Virus record (IMG/VR): IMGVR_UViG_3300024262_000296
Location: 1-21,333 of that record
Origin: a virus
Length of the DNA stretch: 21,333 nt
Direction: 5' to 3' (one strand)
Shown here: piece after piece, positions 1 through 6,904 of the stretch
How the letters are laid out: every line of letters begins with the position of its first letter
How positions within the stretch are numbered: the stretch's first letter is position 1
Program-made: the position numbers and the translations under genes
The notes under the pieces: model-generated
The model's input: only the letters and a program-made list of their open reading frames with translations
What the model was told of the DNA's origin: nothing
The model's database searches: none

Positions 1-93
1 AAAGAACATTTAGTTATTATGTTAGGTAAAGATTGGTTCTCAGGTGCTTTATCAGCTGTTCAGAAAAAAGATTTTGAAGATGCTGCAAAGTAA
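1..93 (+). CDS. C-terminal 30 residues of an unidentified upstream gene
   Basis: Frame 1 is open from the window edge to a TAA at 91-93, followed by a second in-register TAG. The peptide contains the stretch LGKDWFSGALSAVQKKDF and ends in DAAK. The start lies outside the window and too little is present to recognise a family. The reading is supported by a clear intrinsic terminator 8 nt after the stop, which marks the end of a transcription unit. The next gene has its own promoter, so this gene belongs to the preceding operon. Confidence 0.6.
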   Translation, partial: KEHLVIMLGKDWFSGALSAVQKKDFEDAAK

Positions 94-100
94 TAGAAAA

Positions 101-131
101 GCGAGGTTTATAATTAATCTCGCTTTTTTTT
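101..131 (+). terminator. Rho-independent terminator
   Basis: An inverted repeat has arms GCGAGGTT (101-108) and AATCTCGC (116-123), 8 bp with one G-U pair and a 7-nt loop, followed by eight T (124-131). It lies just after the stop of the upstream gene. The T tract ends where the next promoter's -7 element begins, so terminator and promoter are fused back to back. Confidence 0.85.
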
Positions 132-132
132 A

Positions 133-140
133 TATATTTG
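133..140 (+). promoter_or_regulatory. Bacteroidota-type -7 promoter element (copy A)
   Basis: TATATTTG matches the Bacteroidota sigma consensus TAnnTTTG. It is followed by TAAAA and an A-rich leader, with the next ATG 20 nt downstream. No convincing -33 TTG box is seen; that region is occupied by the terminator hairpin and T tract. The same element and leader recur before the scaffold-like gene at 6905, which strengthens the call. Confidence 0.7.
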
Positions 141-159
141 TAAAATAAAATCAAATCAA

Positions 160-555
160 ATGAAAAAATTAAACATTAATGAGTTAAACATATTGGCTGA
201 ACTTTTAAGCCAATGTCAGAATGATAAGGATTTAAAAAGTCCTTCTACAATCATTACAGGAATAAGACTTACAAAGTCTGTTCATTCTTGCATCAAGAAA
301 TACTTTGAAGAACAAAAAGAATTGTTTACACGATTTGATGTTGAACAAGTAGAAAAAGATGGAAACACTTATTTTGATTGGAGCGATAATCCTGCAAAAG
401 AAAAAATCAATCAAGCATTAGCCGAACTTAATAGCTTCGAGTATAGTGTAGAGTATCTTAATAAGATTGATGAAGAAGATTTCATTATTTATACAAGAGG
501 GTTAAATAATCCTCAGATTGTATTCCTTTATGATTATTTAGTAAAAGAGGATTAA
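160..555 (+). CDS. Conserved-looking hypothetical protein, first gene of packaging operon
   Basis: This is a 131-aa soluble, acidic protein with no signal peptide or membrane segment. The sequence suggests mostly helix, with an aromatic C-terminal segment (FIIYTRGLNNPQIVFLYDYL). The ATG is 20 nt after a TATATTTG promoter element, in the leader AAATCAAATCAAATG that is also used by the gene at 6905; this fixes the start. It heads an operon whose next gene begins 1 nt after its stop and which leads into the terminase. I do not recognise the family. Its place before TerL suggests an accessory packaging or assembly role, but that is only inference from position. Confidence 0.85.
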   Translation: MKKLNINELNILAELLSQCQNDKDLKSPSTIITGIRLTKSVHSCIKKYFEEQKELFTRFDVEQVEKDGNTYFDWSDNPAKEKINQALAELNSFEYSVEYLNKIDEEDFIIYTRGLNNPQIVFLYDYLVKED

Positions 556-556
556 G

Positions 557-784
557 ATGGACGTTAGAAAAATATCAATAGGTGCTGACTACAAGAGCAA
601 TGCTATGCACTACATAGTAGGGCAAAAAGTGCTTGGGGATACTAATGAAATACATCTTATTAAGTTTGATGAAAAACAAAACTCTTTCAAAATATACATT
701 ATAAATTTAAAAAAAGAAATAGTTTTGTGGAAAGAATTTAATTCTAAAATACCAATATCAATCGAATATAATATAAATTTTTAA
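557..784 (+). CDS. Small hypothetical protein, 75 aa
   Basis: A short, lysine- and isoleucine-rich protein. Alternating hydrophobic and charged residues (EIHLIKFDEKQNSFKIYIIN) suggest a small antiparallel beta sheet. It begins 1 nt after the previous stop, with an AGAGG-like purine run upstream inside the previous gene. Its TAA (782-784) shares one base with the ATG of the following gene, so translation is probably coupled. It resembles short conserved proteins found near packaging genes in flavobacterial phages, as far as I recall; no function is known to me. The tight overlaps on both sides support a real gene despite its length. Confidence 0.8.
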   Translation: MDVRKISIGADYKSNAMHYIVGQKVLGDTNEIHLIKFDEKQNSFKIYIINLKKEIVLWKEFNSKIPISIEYNINF

Positions 785-1347
785 TGAAATCTCCATTTTA
801 CTTTATTGCAAAGCCAAAAAATGGAAAAAGATACGATAACACAAAAGATATATCAGGAATAGAATTTATTGTTAGTACTTCTGAAGAAGACCATAAGTTC
901 TCAAACCGATATGCTGAGGTTATTGAAGTCCCATTAGGCTACACCGGTCCTATAGAAATAGGAGACACTCTACTTGTTCATCATAACGCTTTTAAGTATT
1001 ATAATGATATGAGGGGTCGTCAAAAAAGCGGAAAAAGTTTTTTTAAAGATGATTTATTCTTTATTGAGACAGACCAATTTTTTATGTATAAAAAGAATGA
1101 TAAATGGTTTTCTTATGACAGATATTGCTTTGTTAAGCCAATTCCTGCAATAGAGTCTTATATAAAAAAACCATTTAAAAATGAGCCTCTTATGGCTAAA
1201 ATGATTTATCCAAATGATTATCTTTTAAGTCAGGGAGTTAATGAAGGGGATATTGTTTGTTTCACACCTGATAGTGAATATGAATTTACTGTTGATGGAG
1301 AGAAGTTGTATCGTATGTATGACCACCAAATAACAATTAAGCTATGA
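784..1347 (+). CDS. GroES-like (Cpn10) co-chaperonin, possibly tandem-domain
   Basis: A 187-aa protein whose N-terminal part lines up with Cpn10 in order. An opening strand (FYFIAKPK) is followed by GIEFIV and a polar stretch STSEEDHKFSNR, as in the GroES mobile loop. Then come EVIEVPLGYTG and IEIGDTLLVHHNAF, the equivalent of the family's KVGDIVIF strand. The C-terminal part repeats the theme: MAKMIYPNDYLL, GVNEGDIVCFTP, EYEFTVDGEKLYRM and a terminal ITIKL, like the ESDILAIV end of GroES. The length is about twice that of GroES (97 aa) and well above T4 gp31 (111 aa), so two Cpn10-like halves are possible. In the family, Cpn10 caps GroEL to fold substrates, and phage versions can help fold the capsid protein. 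This assignment comes from pattern recognition only. An unrelated beta-barrel protein is the main alternative. It overlaps both neighbours. Confidence 0.5.
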   Translation: MKSPFYFIAKPKNGKRYDNTKDISGIEFIVSTSEEDHKFSNRYAEVIEVPLGYTGPIEIGDTLLVHHNAFKYYNDMRGRQKSGKSFFKDDLFFIETDQFFMYKKNDKWFSYDRYCFVKPIPAIESYIKKPFKNEPLMAKMIYPNDYLLSQGVNEGDIVCFTPDSEYEFTVDGEKLYRMYDHQITIKL

Positions 1348-1910
1348 TAAATATTGTAGATGATTTTTTAGAAGAAGATATTTATAACTACGTTTATAAT
1401 AGCTTGACAAGTAATCAATTTCAAGAAGTTGAAGTTGGAGACAAAAAGTTTTGGGTTCAATATAGCAACGAAGAATTTGATAATTTTATTATCAATAAAT
1501 TAAGTGATATAGATAAAACTAAAAGAGAATGCCTATTAGGTTTCTTTAGAGTAGCAACTGAGGAGTTTGATACTGATTGGAGAATACACGCAGACTCAAA
1601 GGTGGGAGATATTAGACCCGAACGAGCACTTGTGTTGTATATATCTCCATCTACAAAAGAAGGGCTACACGGAACAGCTTTTTGGAAACACAAAAGGGAT
1701 GGTTACGAGATGCCTTTAGATGTGTCTAATGAAGAGGCAGATAGGTTTCTCTCAGAAGAAGCAAACAATTTAGATAATTGGGATTTACACTCTGTTGTTG
1801 GTTATAGACCAAATAGAGCGTTGATGTATCCTTCAAATTATTTTCATAGTAAATATCCAAATACAGGTTGGAAAGAAGGAAGAATGGTTTATGTAATGTT
1901 TTATAGATAA
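1344..1910 (+). CDS. 2-oxoglutarate/Fe(II)-dependent oxygenase
   Basis: A 188-aa protein with the 2OG-Fe(II) double-stranded beta-helix signature. H82-A-D84 in WRIHADSK is the HxD pair, H168 in YFHSKYP is the distal iron ligand, and R180 in EGRMVYVMFY lies 12 residues later, where the 2OG carboxylate is bound. Length and spacing fit the small prolyl-hydroxylase-like (P4Hc-type) oxygenases common in phages. Such enzymes use 2-oxoglutarate and O2 to hydroxylate proteins, nucleobases or small molecules; the substrate here cannot be told. No membrane segment or signal peptide is seen. The ATG overlaps the upstream stop (ATGA), so it is co-translated with the GroES-like gene. Its place in the packaging operon makes a virion or chaperonin-bound protein a conceivable target, which is speculation. 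Confidence 0.75.
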   Translation: MINIVDDFLEEDIYNYVYNSLTSNQFQEVEVGDKKFWVQYSNEEFDNFIINKLSDIDKTKRECLLGFFRVATEEFDTDWRIHADSKVGDIRPERALVLYISPSTKEGLHGTAFWKHKRDGYEMPLDVSNEEADRFLSEEANNLDNWDLHSVVGYRPNRALMYPSNYFHSKYPNTGWKEGRMVYVMFYR

Positions 1911-1913
1911 ATT

Positions 1914-2198
1914 ATGAGCACTAAAGATATAAAGTTAAAAATAATAGCGGCAGGTCATAAAGCCGTAGAAGAACTTATAAAAGTCGCTGAAGACGCTATA
2001 TTGAATCCAAATAGCGAAGGAGATGATTTAGCTGCTGATAAGTTAAAAAATGCAGCAGCAACAAAGAAATTGGCTATATTTGATGCGTTTGAGATTCTCA
2101 ATAGAATTGAGGCTGAAAAAGAAAGCATAGAGCTGTCTGAAAAAGGAGGAAGTAGAACTGATACAAGACAAGGCTTTGCAGAAAGAAAATCAAGATAA
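1914..2198 (+). CDS. Small helical protein upstream of TerL; candidate small terminase subunit
   Basis: A 94-aa, Lys/Ala/Glu-rich protein predicted to be almost entirely helical. A long amphipathic segment with NAAATKKLAIFDAFEILNRI could pack as a coiled coil, and a basic tail (TDTRQGFAERKSR) follows. It starts 4 nt after the oxygenase stop and its 3' end overlaps the start of the large terminase. Small terminase subunits are short, helical, oligomeric and encoded just upstream of TerL, so TerS is the natural guess. No helix-turn-helix that I would trust is visible, and TerS sequences are too variable to recognise by eye. The basic tail overlaps the TerL start region. Confidence 0.45.
   Translation: MSTKDIKLKIIAAGHKAVEELIKVAEDAILNPNSEGDDLAADKLKNAAATKKLAIFDAFEILNRIEAEKESIELSEKGGSRTDTRQGFAERKSR
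2144..2149 (+). promoter_or_regulatory. Shine-Dalgarno site for TerL, inside the upstream gene
   Basis: AGGAGG is a full Shine-Dalgarno core, unusual in this window where most starts have only A-rich leaders. It lies 8 nt before an in-frame CTG (2158) and 26 nt before the TTG (2176) that opens the annotated TerL frame. The spacing favours CTG 2158, or possibly ATA 2161, as the real start, which would add six or five residues. Confidence 0.5.
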
Positions 2199-4422
2199 AT
2201 TATATTATATAGTAAATGACTATATTCCTAAGAGTGTTATTTCTAATAAAAATAGAAATAAGTCTTGGCTATATGGCTATAATGACCAATACAATGTTGT
2301 TGTTATATCAAAGACAGGACAAATTGGAGATATAATAAATATATCAGGACTTTATATTGCATTGCCTCCTACTCCTGAAAAGTGTCTTCAAAGACACACA
2401 AGTAAATCTGAACAGTATTGGGAAAGACAGCCAATGCCGAAATCTCTACAAAGAATACAATCAATATTTCAATGGAATGAAATGCCTGCTGAATTTAAGA
2501 ACAGATGGGTGGATTATATTGAAACAGAATTTGATTATAGAGAGAATGGGCATTGGTTTATGAATAATGGAATAAAAACCTACATTACAGGTTCTCATTA
2601 TATGTACCTTCAATGGGCAAGTATTGACGTTGGTTATCCTGATTTTAGAGAAGCAAATAGAATCTATTGGATTTTTTGGGAAGCCTGTAAAGCTGACTCA
2701 AGGTGTTTTGGAATGATATACCTAAAGATTAGACGTTCAGGATTCTCTTTTATGTCTTCTTCCGAATGTGTAAACATAGGTACTCTTGCGAGAGATTCAA
2801 GGATTGGTATTTTGTCTAAAACAGGAGCCGATGCTAAAAAGATGTTTACAGATAAAGTTGTTCCGATAAACAGCAGACTTCCATTTTTCTTTAAACCTAT
2901 TATGGACGGTATGGACAAGCCAAAGACCGAATTAGCTTATAGGGTTCCTGCATCTAAGATTACCAAAAAGAATATGTTTGACTCTGAGGCGGAAATTATA
3001 GAAGGCTTAGATACTTCAATAGATTGGAAAAATACAGAAGAAAACTCTTATGATGGAGAAAAACTTATCTTTATAGCTCACGATGAGAGTGGAAAGTGGA
3101 TTAAGCCAAATAATATTAAAGAAAATTGGAGGGTTGTTAAGACTTGTTTGCGTTTAGGGTCTAAGATTATCGGAAAATGTATGATGGGCTCAACCTCAAA
3201 TGCTTTGTCTAAAGGTGGTCAAAACTACAAAGATATGTATGAAGACTCTAAGGTAAACATTCGTAATGCCAATGGTCAAACAAAAAGTGGATTATACTCT
3301 TTGTTTATACCTATGGAGTGGAATATGGAAGGATTTATAGACAAATACGGTATGCCTGTTTTTTATAAGCCAACTGAGCCTATACTTGGAGTTGATAATG
3401 GCTTGATTAAAAATGGAGCTATAGATTATTGGGAAGCAGAGGTTGATTCTTTAAAAAGTGATGCTGATGCTTTAAATGAGTTCTATCGTCAGTTTCCAAG
3501 AACAGAATCACACGCATTTAGAGATGAAAGTAAACAATCTTTATTTAACCTTACAAAGATATATCAGCAAATAGATTATAACGACAGCTTGATTAAAGAG
3601 CACTATCTAACAAGAGGTTCATTCCATTGGTTAGACGGTATGAAGGATACAAAAGTAGTATTTACTCCTGACCAAAGAGGTAGATTTTTAGTCAGTTGGA
3701 CACCCGCAAAACATCTTCAGAATAATGTTCATATAAGAAACGGAAATAAACACCCCGGCAATGAGCATATTGGGTCATTTGGTTGCGACCCTTATGATAT
3801 TTCTGCTGTAGTTGGAGGTAGAGGGTCCAATGGGTCCCTTCACGGTCTTACTAAGTTTAATATGGACGAAGCTCCTTCAAATGAATTTTTCTTAGAATAC
3901 ATAGCGAGACCTCAGACTGCTGAAATATTTTTTGAAGACGTGCTTATGGCTTGTGTGTTTTATGGTATGCCTATTCTTATAGAAAATAATAAACCAAGGT
4001 TATTATATCATTTTAAGAACAGAGGCTATAGAGGGTTCTCTTTAAATAGACCCGATAAACAATACAATAAGTTAACAAAAACAGAACGTGAGCTTGGAGG
4101 GATACCAAACTCTTCAGAAGATGTTAAGCAGTCTCACGCTTCTGCAATAGAATCATACATAGAAAAATATGTAGGTTTTGATATGGCAGCAAACTACAGA
4201 AGCCCTGACGAAATAGGAACTATGCCTTTCATAAGAACATTAGAAGATTGGGCTAAGTTTGATATAAATGACAGAACTAAATTTGATGCCTCTATTAGTT
4301 CGGGATTAGCTATTATGGCTAATCAAAAGCATTTATACTTGCCGGAGAAAAAAGAATCAAAAATTATTATTAACTTCGCAAGGTATTCAAATGATGGAAC
4401 TAATAGTCAATTAATTAGATGA
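2176..4422 (+). CDS. terL: Terminase large subunit (packaging ATPase/nuclease)
   Basis: A 748-aa DNA-packaging motor. The N-terminal ATPase has a degenerate Walker A-like region at K184-IRRSGFSF (R186-R187). Walker B is LIFIAHDESGKW, with D303 and catalytic E304. A motif III-like GSTSNA lies at 338-343. The C-terminal RNase H-like nuclease shows acidic residues at D538 (GCDPYD) and E603 (PILIENNKP), with a third candidate near E648/D649 before HASAIESY. The upstream segment NNGIKTYITGSHYMYLQWA is, as I recall, typical of crAss-related terminases. The length fits that group (about 700-750 aa). The only start codons that open the frame are non-ATG: TTG 2176 is listed, but CTG 2158 sits at ideal distance from AGGAGG. 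The frame is open back to a TAG at 2128. It overlaps the upstream gene by 23 nt and the portal by 4 nt. Confidence 0.9.
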   Translation: MQKENQDKLYYIVNDYIPKSVISNKNRNKSWLYGYNDQYNVVVISKTGQIGDIINISGLYIALPPTPEKCLQRHTSKSEQYWERQPMPKSLQRIQSIFQWNEMPAEFKNRWVDYIETEFDYRENGHWFMNNGIKTYITGSHYMYLQWASIDVGYPDFREANRIYWIFWEACKADSRCFGMIYLKIRRSGFSFMSSSECVNIGTLARDSRIGILSKTGADAKKMFTDKVVPINSRLPFFFKPIMDGMDKPKTELAYRVPASKITKKNMFDSEAEIIEGLDTSIDWKNTEENSYDGEKLIFIAHDESGKWIKPNNIKENWRVVKTCLRLGSKIIGKCMMGSTSNALSKGGQNYKDMYEDSKVNIRNANGQTKSGLYSLFIPMEWNMEGFIDKYGMPVFYKPTEPILGVDNGLIKNGAIDYWEAEVDSLKSDADALNEFYRQFPRTESHAFRDESKQSLFNLTKIYQQIDYNDSLIKEHYLTRGSFHWLDGMKDTKVVFTPDQRGRFLVSWTPAKHLQNNVHIRNGNKHPGNEHIGSFGCDPYDISAVVGGRGSNGSLHGLTKFNMDEAPSNEFFLEYIARPQTAEIFFEDVLMACVFYGMPILIENNKPRLLYHFKNRGYRGFSLNRPDKQYNKLTKTERELGGIPNSSEDVKQSHASAIESYIEKYVGFDMAANYRSPDEIGTMPFIRTLEDWAKFDINDRTKFDASISSGLAIMANQKHLYLPEKKESKIIINFARYSNDGTNSQLIR

Positions 4423-6854
4423 AAAACATAGCAATAGATATTACATCGTCAGCATTTCCAAGTCAATTAGCTTCTGACGCAGAGAAAGCAACATCTCAAT
4501 TTGGTTTACAAGTTGGGCAAGCTATTCAGTATGAATGGTTCAGAAAAGACGGAAGCAACTGTAGATACTACAGTCAATGGATAGAATTTAACAGATTAAG
4601 ACTTTACGCAAGAGGAGAGCAGTCTGTTGGTAAATATAAAAATGAATTAGCTGTTGATGGCGATTTATCATATTTAAACTTAGATTGGACTCCTGTCCCT
4701 ATTATTCCAAAGTTTGTTGATATTGTTGTTAACGGAATGTCTGATAGACTTTTCAAGGTAAAAGCATACGCTCAAGATGCTATGTCTCAAGCTAAAAGAA
4801 ATAGATTTCAAGGAATGCTTGAAGGTCAAATGGTTGCAAAACCTATACTTCAAACAATTAAAGAAAAAACAGGTGTTGATACGTTTATGATGGACCCTGA
4901 AAAACTTCCTGAAACAGACGAAGAACTTTCATTATATATGCAGCTTAACTATAAGCCTGCTATAGAGATAGCAGAAGAAGAAGCTATCAATACTATGTTT
5001 GACGAAAACAAATATGATAACATCAGAAAAAGACTTGATTACGATGCGACTGTAATTGGTATATCAATAGCTAAGCACGAGTTTCTTCAAGGTTCAGGAG
5101 TTCAAATATCTTATGTTGACCCGGCTAATGTGGTTTATTCATACACAGAAGACCCATTCTTTAGAGATTGTTTTTATTGGGGAGAAATTAAAACTCTTCC
5201 AATAACAGAGTTAATGAAGATTGACCAAAGTTTAACAAAAGAAGACCTTCAGGAAATTACTCAGTATAGTCAACAATGGTATGACTACTATAATGTTGCT
5301 CGTTTTTACGAGAATAGCGTTTTCTCAAGAGATACAGCTACCTTGATGTATTTCAATTATAAAACCACAAAGAAAATTGTTTACAAGAAAAAAATTCTTG
5401 ACAATGGAAATGCTCGTGTAATTGAAAAAGACGATAATTTCAATCCTCCTGTAGAGATGATGGAGGAAGGTAATTTTGAAAAAATAGAAAAAACAATTGA
5501 CGTATGGTATGAAGGGGTTATGGTTATGGGTACTAATATTCTTTTGAAGTGGGAGCTTTCTAAAAATATGGTTAGACCAAAATCATCATCTCAACACGCA
5601 ATACCAAATTACGTTGCTTGTGCTCCACGTATGTATAAAGGTATTATAGAGTCGTTAGTTCGTAGAATGGTTCCTTTTGCTGACCTTATTCAACTTACTC
5701 ATTTAAAATTACAACAAGTAATTAATAGAACAGTACCTGATGGTGTGTTTATTGATGCCGATGGTTTGAATGAAGTTGATTTAGGTACAGGTGCAGCTTA
5801 TAATCCTGAAGACGCATTAAGATTGTATTTTCAAACAGGTTCTGTTATTGGTCGTAGTTATACACAAGACGGAGATTTCAACAATGCAAGAGTTCCTATC
5901 ACTCAATTAAATTCAAGTTCAGGAGTAGGTAAAACTCAAATGCTTATCTCAAACTATAACCACTATATGGATATGATTAGGTCTGTAACAGGACTTAACG
6001 AGGCTCGTGATGGCTCTATGCCTGACCCTAATTCTTTAGTTGGTGTTCAGAAATTGGCAGCTCTTAATTCAAATACAGCTACAAGACATATTTTAGAGGG
6101 AAGTTTATTTATATACAAAACATTAGCTGAGGCTTTAACGTATAGAATAGCTGATATTTTAGAATACTCAGACTTTAAAGACGACTTTATCAATAAGATT
6201 GGTAGGTTTAATGTCTCAATATTAAACGATATAAAAGACCTTTATATTTATGACTTTGGTATCTTTATAGAGGTTTCTCCTGATGAAGAGCAAAAAGCAC
6301 AGCTTGAGGCAAATGTTCAAATGGCATTATCTAAAGGAGATATTAATCTTGAAGATGCTATTGATATACGTGAACTTAGAAATCTTAAACTTGCAAACCA
6401 ATTGCTAAAAATGAAACGAGTTAAGAAGCAAGACCGTGAAGAACAAATGGCAATGCAGAAACAAGCAATGCAGGCTCAGCAACAATTAAAGTCTCAAGAA
6501 ATGGCGGGTCAGTTAGCTATGCAAAAAATGCAAACAGAACTTCAAAGTAAAATGCAGTTAAAGCAGGCTGAAGTTGCTTTTGAAATACAATTGTTAGAGA
6601 AAGAAGTTGAATTTAAGTCTCAATTAATGGCTGAAGAGTTTAATTACAATCAGCAATTAAGAGGTATGGAAGTTGAGAATCTAAGCACACGAGAAAGAGA
6701 AAGAGAAGATTCTAAAGCAAAAAGAATAAGCCAACAAAATACGGAGCAATCAAAACTTATAAATCAACGCAAAAACAACCTGCCTCCATTAAACTTCGAG
6801 TCAAATGAAGATAGCTTAGATGGCTTTGATTTAGGAGAGTTTGAGCCACGATAA
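4419..6854 (+). CDS. Portal protein
   Basis: An 811-aa protein directly after TerL, sharing an ATGA overlap. The N-terminal region has RLYARGEQSVGKYKNEL followed by DLSYLNLDWTPVPIIPKFVD and NGMSDRLF (about residues 65-110). I associate this block with portals of crAss-like and related podoviruses. The centre is mixed alpha/beta, as expected for wing and stem. From about residue 650 to 775 the chain is a long Gln/Met/Lys/Glu-rich helix with heptad character, a plausible coiled-coil barrel reaching into the head as in P22-type portals. The tail is acidic (FESNEDSLDGFDLGEFEPR). The portal is the dodecameric channel for packaging and ejection at one capsid vertex. The assignment rests on this N-terminal block, on size and on position between TerL and the scaffold/capsid genes. 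Confidence 0.88.
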   Translation: MKNIAIDITSSAFPSQLASDAEKATSQFGLQVGQAIQYEWFRKDGSNCRYYSQWIEFNRLRLYARGEQSVGKYKNELAVDGDLSYLNLDWTPVPIIPKFVDIVVNGMSDRLFKVKAYAQDAMSQAKRNRFQGMLEGQMVAKPILQTIKEKTGVDTFMMDPEKLPETDEELSLYMQLNYKPAIEIAEEEAINTMFDENKYDNIRKRLDYDATVIGISIAKHEFLQGSGVQISYVDPANVVYSYTEDPFFRDCFYWGEIKTLPITELMKIDQSLTKEDLQEITQYSQQWYDYYNVARFYENSVFSRDTATLMYFNYKTTKKIVYKKKILDNGNARVIEKDDNFNPPVEMMEEGNFEKIEKTIDVWYEGVMVMGTNILLKWELSKNMVRPKSSSQHAIPNYVACAPRMYKGIIESLVRRMVPFADLIQLTHLKLQQVINRTVPDGVFIDADGLNEVDLGTGAAYNPEDALRLYFQTGSVIGRSYTQDGDFNNARVPITQLNSSSGVGKTQMLISNYNHYMDMIRSVTGLNEARDGSMPDPNSLVGVQKLAALNSNTATRHILEGSLFIYKTLAEALTYRIADILEYSDFKDDFINKIGRFNVSILNDIKDLYIYDFGIFIEVSPDEEQKAQLEANVQMALSKGDINLEDAIDIRELRNLKLANQLLKMKRVKKQDREEQMAMQKQAMQAQQQLKSQEMAGQLAMQKMQTELQSKMQLKQAEVAFEIQLLEKEVEFKSQLMAEEFNYNQQLRGMEVENLSTREREREDSKAKRISQQNTEQSKLINQRKNNLPPLNFESNEDSLDGFDLGEFEPR

Positions 6855-6875
6855 AAAAAATAAAAAAAAATATTA

Positions 6876-6883
6876 TATATTTG
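6876..6883 (+). promoter_or_regulatory. Bacteroidota-type -7 promoter element (copy B)
   Basis: TATATTTG lies 22 nt before the ATG at 6905, in an A/T-only intergenic stretch after the portal stop. Fifteen bases from 6874 (TATATATTTGTAAAA) and the last 15 bases of the leader (AAATCAAATCAAATG) are identical to those before the gene at 160. No clear -33 TTG and no terminator hairpin are seen here, so the scaffold/capsid genes may receive both read-through and new transcripts. Confidence 0.7.
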
Positions 6884-6904
6884 TAAAAAATTAAATCAAA
6901 TCAA

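Noticed and set aside
2664-2918. Minus-strand open frame inside TerL
   Set aside because: Shadow of the strongly supported terminase frame; no leader, no recognisable protein, and no other minus-strand gene in the window. The same applies to the other antisense frames in the nozzle and adaptor genes.
3823-3840. GGGTCC repeated within 9 nt in TerL
   Set aside because: It encodes a Gly-Ser turn in frame (GSNGS), which explains the repeat; no sign of a cos or pac site.
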